The notes beneath the pieces are model-generated. The model was not told where the DNA came from. It worked only from the letters and a program-made list of their open reading frames with translations, and did not search any database. Both the position numbers and the translations under genes were made by a program. This document shows, piece by piece, positions 43,068 through 50,176 of a stretch of 64,000 nucleotides of DNA (position 1 is the stretch's first letter; each line of letters opens with the position of its first letter). The stretch covers positions 110,351 to 174,350 of the forward strand of contig JADCHX010000001.1 of the NCBI GenBank assembly GCA_020248265.1, in the 5' to 3' direction. Origin of the DNA: Rhodocyclaceae bacterium (GTDB lineage: Bacteria > Pseudomonadota > Gammaproteobacteria > Burkholderiales > CAIKXV01).

Positions 43068-44188
43068 GGGCGGGCTCCCGGAGGTTCGTTCGTGGCGCCT
43101 GGGACGCCTGTGGTCGCTGCGGCGGCTGCGATGGTCTCGGCGAGAAGGCAGGCACGGCCACCGTTTCGCGCCGAGGCGAGCGACGCATACACCGCCGCCA
43201 GCGCCTGCACGCCGTTGTCCGCGGAGATCTCGGGCGCGCGACCGAGCACGATCGCGTCGGCGAACTGCTCGAGCTCGTCGCGGAACATGTCCCTGGCCGG
43301 CACCGCGATCTCCTCGCGCGTCGCATTGCCCTTGCCGCGCGCCTGCACCCAGAGGCGCGCGCCCTCGTGCAGGCGTCCGGCATCGCCCCAATGCGCCTGG
43401 TCGATTTCGTAGCACACGGTCGCGCGGTCGCCGGTGACCCGGATGTCGTAGCGTCCGGGGCTGGTCCAGCTGGAAACCACCTGGCCGGACTTGCCGTCGG
43501 CGAAGGTGGCTGCGACCAGCCACTGGTCCTCGACCTCTGCCGCCAGCGGCGACCGATGCGCGCAGGTGGCAGACACCGAATGCAGGTCGCCCCCGAGGTA
43601 GCGCAGCGTGTCGAACTGGTGGATCGCGATCTGGCTCAGGCAACCCCCGGGCGAACGATCGCCGTACCAGCGCCAGTCCTCCGGCGTCAGGCGCAGGCCA
43701 CGGTCGTTGCAGAAGGCCGCCTCGATCAGGTTCACCGTGCCCAGCCGGCCCTCGTCGATCATCGCGCGGATCATGCGCGTGCCGGCCAGGAAGCGCGCAC
43801 AGTGGCCGACCACGACATGGACGTCGTGCGCCTGCCCGAGCCTGCTGACCACGATCCCGTCGGCGAGGGTGTTGGCGACCGGCTTCTCGAGGTAGACATG
43901 CTTGCCCGCCGCCGCCGCCTCGCGTGCGAACGGCAGGTGCATCTCGTTCGGCAGGGTCAGCAGCACGCCGTCGATGTCGGGGTCGCGCAGGACCTCGGCG
44001 TAGCTGCCCGCGGCCGGGATGCCGGTGGCATCGACGAAGCGCTCCAGCCGTGCCCGATCGCGCCCGACACAGCAAATGATCTGCAGTTTCGGCGAACCCG
44101 CGGCCGCCTTCGCCAGAACCAGTCCCCAGGCCCCGGTCCCCACCAGGGCCAGCCGGGCGGCGCGCGGCGCCACGCCAGCCGCCTTCAT
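43064..44188 (-). CDS. Gfo/Idh/MocA-family NAD(P)-dependent oxidoreductase
   Basis: A 374-residue enzyme from ATG 44188, overlapping the upstream Bug stop by 4 bp. The cofactor loop is 'ARLALVGTGAWGLVLAKA', the EKP signature is 'KHVYLEKPVANTLADG', and the substrate domain has 'PGGCLSQIAIHQFDTLRYL' with the conserved His and Asp. It acts on a sugar or polyol derivative, probably after the compound bound by the coupled Bug protein. A Bug, Gfo/Idh/MocA, enolase-superfamily series resembles sugar-acid degradation operons (inference). Confidence 0.9.
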   Translation of the reverse strand: MKAAGVAPRAARLALVGTGAWGLVLAKAAAGSPKLQIICCVGRDRARLERFVDATGIPAAGSYAEVLRDPDIDGVLLTLPNEMHLPFAREAAAAGKHVYLEKPVANTLADGIVVSRLGQAHDVHVVVGHCARFLAGTRMIRAMIDEGRLGTVNLIEAAFCNDRGLRLTPEDWRWYGDRSPGGCLSQIAIHQFDTLRYLGGDLHSVSATCAHRSPLAAEVEDQWLVAATFADGKSGQVVSSWTSPGRYDIRVTGDRATVCYEIDQAHWGDAGRLHEGARLWVQARGKGNATREEIAVPARDMFRDELEQFADAIVLGRAPEISADNGVQALAAVYASLASARNGGRACLLAETIAAAAATTGVPGATNEPPGARP

Positions 44189-45189
44189 TCGGCCTTCACG
44201 CCGGCCTCGCGCGCGACCCTGGCCCACTTCTGGAGATCCTTCTCGAGAATCGCGCGAAACGCCTCTGGCGTACTGCCGACGCCCTCGGCCCCGAGCGTGG
44301 CGAATTGCTGCTTCATCTGCGGATCGTTGACCGCCTTCACCGAATGCGCATGCAGTTGCTTCAGCACCGCCGGCTGCAGCCCGGCCGGGCCCAAGAACGC
44401 GTACCAGGAACCGAGCTCGTAGCCCGGCAGCCCGGACTCCGCGATGGTCGGGATGTCGGGCAGCAGCTCTGAACGCTTGAGCGAACCGATGCCGATCGCG
44501 CGCACCTGCTGCGCACGAATGGCGGCCGTCGAGGCCGAGATGGAGTTCCAGGTCGTCGCAAGTTCACCGGCGATGGTGTCGGTCATCGCCGGTGGCAGGC
44601 CCTTGTAGGGGACATGCACGCCCTTGATGCCGGCCATCAGGTTGAACAGCTCGTAGCCGAGGTGGGCCGAACTGCCGATGCCGGAGGAACCGTAGGTGTA
44701 CTGCTTCGGGCGCGCCTTCGCCCAGGCGATGAAGTCCTCGACGTTCTTCACCGGCAGCTGCGGGTTGACCAGCAGCACGAAGGGCGCTTCCGCCAGCAGG
44801 GACACCGGCGTAAAGTCTTTCAACGGATGGTATGGCAGCTTCGGGTAGATCGCCGGATTGGTGGCATGCGTGCCGGTGGTACCCATCAGGATCGTGTAGC
44901 CATCGGGTGCCGACCGGGCGACCAGTTCAGAGCCGATGATCCCCGATGCGCCTGCACGGTTGTCCGCGAGCACCGCCTGGCCGGTGTTCTCCTGGATCCT
45001 GCGCCCGATGAGCCGCGCGAAGATGTCGGCACCACCGCCGGCCGGGAACGGAATGATCAGCCGGAGCGGCTTGGCCGGATAGCCCGGGCCGACCGACTGT
45101 GCCTGCGCCGACGGCACCGCGATGATCGGGACGGCAAGGACGGCGAGCATGGCGGCTGCGGCAGCGAACGCGACAGGCATGGCAATCAT
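44185..45189 (-). CDS. Bug/TctC-family solute-binding protein
   Basis: A 334-residue receptor; ATG 45189 has GGAGC upstream. The open frame continues to 45,309 but without family similarity. The signal peptide ends at 'AVPSAQAQS'. Landmarks: 'LRLIIPFPAGGGADIFAR', 'LADNRAGASGIIG', 'DFTPVSLLAEAP', 'VHVPYKGLPPAMTD' and 'PTIAESGLPGYE'. It is the first gene of the Bug, oxidoreductase, enolase-type operon; its promoter should lie in 45,190-45,430, next to the rearranged halogenase gene. Confidence 0.91.
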   Translation of the reverse strand: MIAMPVAFAAAAAMLAVLAVPIIAVPSAQAQSVGPGYPAKPLRLIIPFPAGGGADIFARLIGRRIQENTGQAVLADNRAGASGIIGSELVARSAPDGYTILMGTTGTHATNPAIYPKLPYHPLKDFTPVSLLAEAPFVLLVNPQLPVKNVEDFIAWAKARPKQYTYGSSGIGSSAHLGYELFNLMAGIKGVHVPYKGLPPAMTDTIAGELATTWNSISASTAAIRAQQVRAIGIGSLKRSELLPDIPTIAESGLPGYELGSWYAFLGPAGLQPAVLKQLHAHSVKAVNDPQMKQQFATLGAEGVGSTPEAFRAILEKDLQKWARVAREAGVKAE

Positions 45190-45428
45190 GGATGCTCCGG
45201 CGGAAGCGGGTCCCGGAGCAACAATCCCGGGCACGCCACCGACAGCCGCACCAAACCGGCCAGGGCGATCGACGGCGATGCCGGCGCGGCTGCACGGAAC
45301 CGAGTGCACTCGCGCCGGTCGCCCGGGACTCCTCCTCCAGATCGGGCGCGAAGGTGTATCCCTTCGTCACCACTGCGACAGACGATACGGCTGCCACCCC
45401 GGCAGAGCAATCCGCTGGCAGTTATGGC
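45190..45428. other. Intergenic segment upstream of divergent Bug and halogenase frames
   Basis: About 240 bp with no recognisable gene. The halogenase frame is open back to an ATG at 45192, but the translated stretch before 45,429 is basic, low-complexity and unlike any family I know. A promoter for the minus-strand Bug operon must be here; none is clear by eye. Confidence 0.5.
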
Positions 45429-47039
45429 TTGCATAGCCAGCATCTATGGCCCGCCGGCAGCACGGACAGCGTCGCTCGCCTGAGCGCCGAGTGGCTGGCG
45501 CACGTGCTGGCGCAGCCGGTCACGGTCGAGAACCGCACCGGCGCCAGCGGCACGATCGCCGCCGCTTTCCTGAACCGATTCCTCGATCCGGCACGCTGCC
45601 GGATCACGCTCGTGGAATCGGCAGCCATCGGTGTCGGCGAGGCCACCGTGCCGCCGCTGGTGTCTCTGCTGCGCCTGCTGGGCGTAGAGGAGGATACGTT
45701 CCTGCGCGCCTGCCATGCGACGTACAAGCTCGCCATCCGCTTCGACGGCTGGGCGCGACGTCCCGTGTGGCACCCGTTCGGACACGTGGGTGCGGGACAG
45801 CTCGAAGGCCTGCCGCTGTTCCATCACTGGCTCGACCGGCAACGCGCCGGGGACGAGGCGTCGCCCTACTCGGCTTTTTCGCTGCAGGTCCGGCTGGCGG
45901 AGGAAAATCTCGCCCCTCGGTCGACCCAGGCGGCCTCGGAGATCATTCGCCGGGGAGCCTACGCCTACCACCTCGATGCGCGGGCCTTCGCCGCCTTCCT
46001 CTCCGAGCTGGCCGTAGGACGCGGCGTGCACTATCTGGTGGACGATATCCAGCAAGTGGTACTCGACGCGGATGGGGCCATTGGCCATGTCGAGACACGC
46101 GAGAACGGGCGGCTTCAGGCCGACCTCTACCTCGATTGCACCGGCTTCCAGAGCCTGCTCAGCGAACAGGCACTGGGAGATCCGTTCATCGACTGGTCCG
46201 ACCAGCTGCTGTGCGATCGCGCGGTGGTGCTGCCACTGCGCGCGGAGCGGCCGATGCCTCCGTTCACCCGGGCCACCGCGCTGAAAGCCGGCTGGTCGTG
46301 GCGCATCCCGTTGCATCACCGGACCGGGGCTGGCTATGTCTATTCCAGCCGCTTCGCGTCCCAGGATGAGGCGGCTGCTGAACTGATCGCGCATTGCGGG
46401 CTGGATCCTGCAGCCAGCAGTCCTGGACACCTGCGCATGCGCGTGGGCAGGCGTACCCGCTTTTGGACGCGTAACTGCGTGGCAGTGGGGTTGTCTGCTG
46501 GCTTTCTCGAGCCGCTGGAGTCCACCGGCATTTTCTTCATCCAGCGCGCCGTCGAACTGCTGCTCGACCACTTGCCCGACGCCGACTTTGCGCCCTCGCT
46601 CGCCGATCGCTACAACCGGCGCATGGCCACCGAGTTCGACGAGGTACGGGACTTCATCCTCCTGCACTACCTGCTCAACACCAGGGAGGAGCCGTTCTCG
46701 CGAGCGAGCCGCGCGGTGGCGCCACCGGCGTCGCTGGTACGAACGCTTGCCGACTATGACGAGACAGGCGTCGTCGACTGGGAGGGTCGCGCGCTGTTCG
46801 GCGAGACCAGCTTCTATGCGATCGCGGCGGGCTTCGGACGGCTGCCCCGACGCGTGCATGGCATGACCGGACAGACCGACCCGGAGCGGGTGCGACGCGC
46901 CCTCGCGGCGATCAAGGCTGGCAACGACGCCCAGGCGCGCCAGCTGCCGGGACACGCGGAGTTCATCGACGCCCTCAATCTCGGCGCCGGCCGCAGTGAG
47001 GGCGCCACTGCCGGCGGCACGGGGAGCCGATCCGGGTAG
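45429..47039 (+). CDS. Tryptophan-halogenase-family flavoprotein, 5' end replaced by a Bug-gene fragment (probably inactive)
   Basis: From about 45,555 to the stop the protein is a flavin-dependent halogenase: 'RITLVESAAIGVGEATVPP', 'TYKLAIRFDGW' (position of the catalytic lysine), 'YHLDARAFAAFL', 'YLDCTGFQS', 'GWSWRIPLHHR' (the WxWxIP signature) and 'GFLEPLESTGIFFIQRA'. The expected N-terminal FAD loop GGGxAGW is absent: the residues before 'AAAFLNRF' are 'QPVTVENRTGASGTI', which is Bug-protein sequence. Without the dinucleotide loop the enzyme should not hold FAD. The start is uncertain: TTG 45429, or ATG 45192 further upstream; neither has a good ribosome site. The rest of the frame is undamaged. 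Confidence 0.78.
   Translation: MHSQHLWPAGSTDSVARLSAEWLAHVLAQPVTVENRTGASGTIAAAFLNRFLDPARCRITLVESAAIGVGEATVPPLVSLLRLLGVEEDTFLRACHATYKLAIRFDGWARRPVWHPFGHVGAGQLEGLPLFHHWLDRQRAGDEASPYSAFSLQVRLAEENLAPRSTQAASEIIRRGAYAYHLDARAFAAFLSELAVGRGVHYLVDDIQQVVLDADGAIGHVETRENGRLQADLYLDCTGFQSLLSEQALGDPFIDWSDQLLCDRAVVLPLRAERPMPPFTRATALKAGWSWRIPLHHRTGAGYVYSSRFASQDEAAAELIAHCGLDPAASSPGHLRMRVGRRTRFWTRNCVAVGLSAGFLEPLESTGIFFIQRAVELLLDHLPDADFAPSLADRYNRRMATEFDEVRDFILLHYLLNTREEPFSRASRAVAPPASLVRTLADYDETGVVDWEGRALFGETSFYAIAAGFGRLPRRVHGMTGQTDPERVRRALAAIKAGNDAQARQLPGHAEFIDALNLGAGRSEGATAGGTGSRSG
45447..45566 (+). other. Bug-gene fragment at the 5' end of the halogenase frame
   Basis: Forty codons reading 'WPAGSTDSVARLSAEWL' and then 'QPVTVENRTGASGTIAAA', which match the first ligand loop and the second conserved segment of Bug proteins, fused in frame to a halogenase. 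The junction falls in an 'IAAA' stretch that both families can share (halogenase 'GWIAAAFLNRF' type, Bug 'GTIAAA' type), consistent with short-homology recombination at about 45,555-45,566. Confidence 0.7.
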
Positions 47040-47153
47040 GGCGAAGCATCATTGCGCGGCCTGCATGCGGTTCGGAGCCTGATTGCAGGTGCCCCGCAGA
47101 TACTCACCTTTGTCGGGACGCCTGACCTGTTTGCTGTCCGCAGTCGGCTGCGT

Positions 47154-47178
47154 CGGCGCGCGAGGCGCCGCACGTTTT
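47154..47178 (+). terminator. Possible terminator downstream of the halogenase gene
   Basis: CGGCGC at 47154-47159 and GCGCCG at 47165-47170 around a 5-base loop, followed by CACGTTTT. The stem is short and the T-run is four bases, so it would be weak. It lies between the convergent halogenase and parB genes. Confidence 0.35.
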
Positions 47179-47194
47179 CGGTTCCCGTAAAGGC

Positions 47195-48283
47195 TCACCT
47201 TTCCGGATCGCGTCCGGACACTTCACCATCCAGCCATCGCGCTACCTGTGCGGCGACGTCCTGCAGATCGGCCGCGCGGTGGATTTCGACGACGACGCGC
47301 TGTGCGCTACCACGCCGGATCGTTGCCAGCTTCACGCCGTCACGCGATACCGTGACTGGTGTGTCCGGGGCGGGGATGCTCGACGCACCTTCCCCGAGCA
47401 ACTCGGCCAGTATCTGCTTCGATGCGCGTGGTACGGTACCACGCACTCCGAGGCTTCGCGCACGCGCCAGAACGGACTCGGGATCGATCTGAAGTGCCCT
47501 GGACAGGGGACCGGCCCAGTGAACTTGCAGATCCGTCGGCTTTTCGAACGCCGCCACGATGTCGTCTGGTAACTCGGCCAGCTTGAGCAGCTTGGCAGCG
47601 TTGCTGAAATCGATGCCGGCGCTTTCGGCGAGGCGCCGCACGGAGGGAAACAGACCACTGCGAAGCGCCATCTGGATGCTTCGACCCTGCTCCCACGGGC
47701 TCAGGTCGCGACGGCCACGGTTCTCCTGATCCATCTGCAGCCACAGGTCCCGGTCCGTGACCTCCTCCACGATGGCCAACACCTCCAGGCCGAGATCGAG
47801 GCAGGCGCGGTGCCGTCGATGACCGAACACGATCTCGAACGTACCCGACGCGCCGCCTGGCCGAACCTTGATGGGCTGAACGTTCACCCGTGCCTGTTCG
47901 ATCTCACGTTTGAGTTCCGCGAAGGCTGGCGAGGTGTACTCGGTCGAATGCCGGTTGGCGAATGCGCTCGGCTGGATACGCCGGGGATCGAGCAGACGAA
48001 CGGGGAGTGTGCCCTCGAACTCGGCGAGTCGGGCTTTCACCTCCTCGAGTTCCTTGCCGAGCGCTCCCCCTTGCCCCAATGCGGCCATCATGGCACCGAC
48101 GCCGGTAAACGCTCGCGACGACGCGACTGCGTTGCCGGCAGAGACGCCCGGTCCGGGCACCGTCGGCCCGTTGGCCATGGAAGGGGAGGGCAGCGGCATC
48201 TTTCTGCCGGAGACATCCTCGCGGCCTGCAGGGGTGGCCGGCGGCAGATTGATCAGTTTCGATTTTTCCGCGATACGTTTCAT
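47195..48283 (-). CDS. parB: ParB-family partition protein
   Basis: A 362-residue centromere-binding protein. ATG 48283 has AGAGGA upstream; an in-frame alternative begins at 48,322. After a flexible N-terminus come a short helix (about 72-90), the ParB/Srx domain with 'FEIVFGHRRHRACLDLGL' (GxRRxR nucleotide-binding box, 154-159), 'MDQENRGRRDLSPWEQG', and the helix-turn-helix 'SVRRLAESAGIDFSNAAKLL' (about 214-233). The C-terminal part is a dimerisation domain. It lies 107 bp downstream of parA on the same strand. A palindrome inside the gene (47,426-47,444) and another just upstream (48,353-48,375) are candidate binding sites. Confidence 0.92.
   Translation of the reverse strand: MKRIAEKSKLINLPPATPAGREDVSGRKMPLPSPSMANGPTVPGPGVSAGNAVASSRAFTGVGAMMAALGQGGALGKELEEVKARLAEFEGTLPVRLLDPRRIQPSAFANRHSTEYTSPAFAELKREIEQARVNVQPIKVRPGGASGTFEIVFGHRRHRACLDLGLEVLAIVEEVTDRDLWLQMDQENRGRRDLSPWEQGRSIQMALRSGLFPSVRRLAESAGIDFSNAAKLLKLAELPDDIVAAFEKPTDLQVHWAGPLSRALQIDPESVLARARSLGVRGTVPRASKQILAELLGEGASSIPAPDTPVTVSRDGVKLATIRRGSAQRVVVEIHRAADLQDVAAQVARWLDGEVSGRDPER
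47426..47444. promoter_or_regulatory. Candidate parS site inside parB
   Basis: A perfect inverted repeat with 9-bp arms, GCGTGGTAC and GTACCACGC, around a single central base (47,435). The same 19-bp palindrome, differing only at the central base, occurs in the parA-parB gap. Two copies of so long a palindrome 920 bp apart and flanking or within par genes strongly suggest a ParB target. It differs from the chromosomal parS motif GTTTCACGTGAAAC. Confidence 0.65.
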
Positions 48284-48352
48284 GTCCTCTGCCTTCCCTG
48301 ATCGACGCGCGACCCTGACCACCGGTGCGAGGGCCGACTGTGGCGACCCGAT

Positions 48353-48375
48353 GCGCGTGGTACCGTACCACGCGC
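48353..48375. promoter_or_regulatory. Candidate parS site / par operator between parA and parB
   Basis: A perfect inverted repeat with 11-bp arms (GCGCGTGGTAC and its complement) around one central base at 48,364, containing the same core as the site at 47,426. It lies 70 bp upstream of the parB start and 14 bp after the parA stop, so it may act both as centromere and as regulator of parB translation or transcription. Confidence 0.68.
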
Positions 48376-48389
48376 AGTCAGGATCCTGT

Positions 48390-49574
48390 TCATCTATCCT
48401 GGACCTGGCGGCGCCAGACAGCCTGAATCAATTGCTCGATGAGTTCGGTCACACGCTCGTAGGCGTCCGCCGCACGCTTGTAGGTCCGGTTGTTTCCGTC
48501 ATAGCGGGTGACGTCGTAGACCGTCCCGAACTCCGCCGCACTGCTGTTCGCGACCGCTGTCTTCGGGATTTCGACCGGCATGACTTTTCCCTCGTAGGCC
48601 TTGCCGATCCATTCACGTACGACGGATGCCGTCGCGTCGTTGTTGTCGACCCGGGTCAGCAGTACACGGATGAAATCGAATTCCTTCGTGATGGCGCGGC
48701 GCTCGACGAGCTGGGCCGTCAGGTCGGAAAACAGCCGCCAGAATTGCGCGGACGAGGCGACGTCCAGCGCATTGGGCGGAAGGGTCATGATGATGCCGTT
48801 GGCTGCCATCAGCGCGTTGATCGTCACATAGGACAACGCTGGCGGCGTATCGATGATGATGACATCGTAGTCGCGCCGGACGTCGTCGATGCCGAGATTG
48901 AGTACATCCCAGAAGGCAAACGATGGGTCCTGACTCTGTCGAGCCGGCAGCATGAACTCGGCGGCGAACAGCAATGGTGCCGCTGCGACGAGATCGATAC
49001 CATCCCAATAGGTGGAGCGGATCGCCGGTCTGATCGAGCGCTCGGTCCCGGCGCACAGTTCCAGGATGGTCTCGCTTTCGGCAACCTCGGAATCGGGCAA
49101 GATACCGTGCAACGTGGTCAGGCTTCCCTGTGGATCGCAGTCGATGCAAAGCACCTGATGGCCGCGCAGGCTCAACCCTTGTGCGAGCGACATCGCGGTG
49201 GTGGTCTTGCCGACACCGCCTTTGAAGTTCGCGATGGTCAGGACGCAGGCTTCCGCGCGCTCCGGCCGCCGAGCGGCAGGACGATACGCTCGTACCCAGG
49301 CGCGGGTTTCTGCCAGCGTGAACTCACGCCGCGCACCACTCTCGTTTGGTGTTCCCGAAGGCAGGTCGCCCTTGGTAAGCCGATAGGCGATCTGCCCTCT
49401 TTCTACGCCACACATCGCGGCGACCTGCGAGGCATTGAATCGCGGCGCAGTCTTCCGCGCCGTCGGAGACAGCATCGCGCCCCTGACCTGCGATACGAGA
49501 AGGGCGGCACGATCCGCCTGGTCGATGATGCTGCTCAGTGGTTGTGGCGTGAGATGGATGACCGGAGCATTCAT
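48390..49574 (-). CDS. parA: ParA-type partition ATPase with N-terminal HTH (type Ia)
   Basis: A 394-residue ATPase. The deviant Walker A motif is 'ANFKGGVGKTTTAMSLAQ' (118-125), followed by 'CIDCDPQGSLTTL' and 'VIIIDTPPALSYV'. The first 110 residues contain a helix-turn-helix ('FNASQVAAMCGVERGQIAYR', about 47-66), the mark of type Ia ParA proteins (P1 ParA, SopA, RepA of large plasmids), which also repress their own promoter. The partner parB lies 107 bp downstream on the same strand. The rep gene is divergent, with 602 bp between. No clear ribosome site precedes ATG 49574. Confidence 0.93.
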   Translation of the reverse strand: MNAPVIHLTPQPLSSIIDQADRAALLVSQVRGAMLSPTARKTAPRFNASQVAAMCGVERGQIAYRLTKGDLPSGTPNESGARREFTLAETRAWVRAYRPAARRPERAEACVLTIANFKGGVGKTTTAMSLAQGLSLRGHQVLCIDCDPQGSLTTLHGILPDSEVAESETILELCAGTERSIRPAIRSTYWDGIDLVAAAPLLFAAEFMLPARQSQDPSFAFWDVLNLGIDDVRRDYDVIIIDTPPALSYVTINALMAANGIIMTLPPNALDVASSAQFWRLFSDLTAQLVERRAITKEFDFIRVLLTRVDNNDATASVVREWIGKAYEGKVMPVEIPKTAVANSSAAEFGTVYDVTRYDGNNRTYKRAADAYERVTELIEQLIQAVWRRQVQDR

Positions 49575-49680
49575 GTGTGGTGACCAACGTTGTGTATCGT
49601 TAGTGAGATCATGTCTGTTTGCACGTGTATGGTTCCAATGTCCCTGACTGGTTGGCGCACGAATTCATCACTACTGGACA

Positions 49681-49740
49681 TCATTGTCCTTTCATGAAGA
49701 GTTTTGTAAATACCCTTCAATCTCTTCAAGACCTTTATCC
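49681..49740. other. A+T-rich tract, candidate DNA unwinding element
   Basis: By count 21 of 60 bases are G or C (35%) in a window that is otherwise about two thirds G+C. It ends in TTATCC, followed by TCC, a 7-of-9 match to the DnaA box, and lies 40 bp from the first iteron. This is the expected place for strand opening in an iteron origin. Confidence 0.55.
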
Positions 49741-49780
49741 TCCGAAAACGAGCGGTCGGTCAAGCAGTTACCTGCAATCA

Positions 49781-49890
49781 CGTGAGGCTTCACAGGAAGG
49801 GACGTGAGCAATTGCAGGCCTGCGCGTGAGCGCATTCAGGCAGCTGGCGGAGCCTTCGCAGGTCATATCGTGTGTGGATACAGGAAGTTG
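49781..49890 (+). repeat. Five tandem 22-bp iterons
   Basis: Units begin at 49,781, 49,803, 49,825, 49,847 and 49,869, exactly 22 bp apart. Positions 1-6 read CGTGAG in units 1-3, GCGGAG in unit 4 and CGTGTG in unit 5; positions 13-16 read CAGG in all five. Position 10 or 11 is T in all. Two more degenerate units continue in phase (49,891 CGCGAA; 49,913 TGCGAG) without CAGG. The 22-bp period equals two helical turns, as for Rep-binding iterons of plasmids. Confidence 0.8.
49873..49881 (-). promoter_or_regulatory. Near-consensus DnaA box
   Basis: TGTGGATAC on the plus strand, read as GTATCCACA on the minus strand, matches the TTATCCACA consensus at 8 of 9 positions. It overlaps the fifth iteron, so DnaA and Rep could compete or cooperate there. 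Confidence 0.5.
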
Positions 49891-50082
49891 CGCGAAGGCC
49901 CCAGCCTTCCCGTGCGAGCTCACGTTGCGGCCGCCATGCCGTCTTTCGCACCTTTGGCGTACGAGTACTGGTGCCCGCACAGCGCCTGGGAGAAAGGACT
50001 ATTGGCCTGCCGCATACGGGAGGGCAGGCGATCGTGTCTGGTGCGCCCGATTGCGACCCCGGCAGCCGCCTGACTGTGCATA

Positions 50083-50104
50083 TGTGAGCTTTTGCGGGAA
50101 ACCT
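50083..50104 (+). promoter_or_regulatory. Isolated iteron-like element upstream of rep
   Basis: TGTGAG at positions 1-6 and CGGG at positions 13-16 with TT at 10-11, two mismatches from the iteron consensus. It starts 94 bp before the rep start codon, out of the main array. Rep_3 proteins commonly repress their own promoter through iteron-related sites, and this is the obvious candidate. Confidence 0.45.
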
Positions 50105-50176
50105 TCGCGCATTGTGCCAAGATCGGTTGGTGAGGGCGGGCTTGCGCCGGCGTTCACAAATCCATACGCTCGACCC

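Larger units (their letters stand above)
49575..50176. other. Candidate replication origin between parA and rep
   Basis: A 602-bp region with no credible gene. From left to right it holds the parA upstream region, an A+T-rich tract (49,681-49,740, 21 of 60 bases G or C), TTATCC at 49,735, five 22-bp direct repeats (49,781-49,890), an 8-of-9 DnaA box, small hairpins (GAAGGC/GCCTTC at 49,894-49,909; GCCTGCC/GGCAGGC at 50,005-50,029) and an isolated iteron-like element at 50,083. The layout matches iteron plasmid origins next to Rep_3 initiators. Confidence 0.75.

Noticed and set aside
45192..45428. ATG at 45192 as the start of the halogenase protein
   Set aside because: It begins two bases from the start codon of the divergent Bug gene, has no ribosome site, and the first 79 residues look non-coding. 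Kept only as an alternative.
49826..50176. The N-terminal 117 codons of the open frame containing rep
   Set aside because: They run through the iterons and hairpins and show no initiator similarity; ATG 50177 is preferred.
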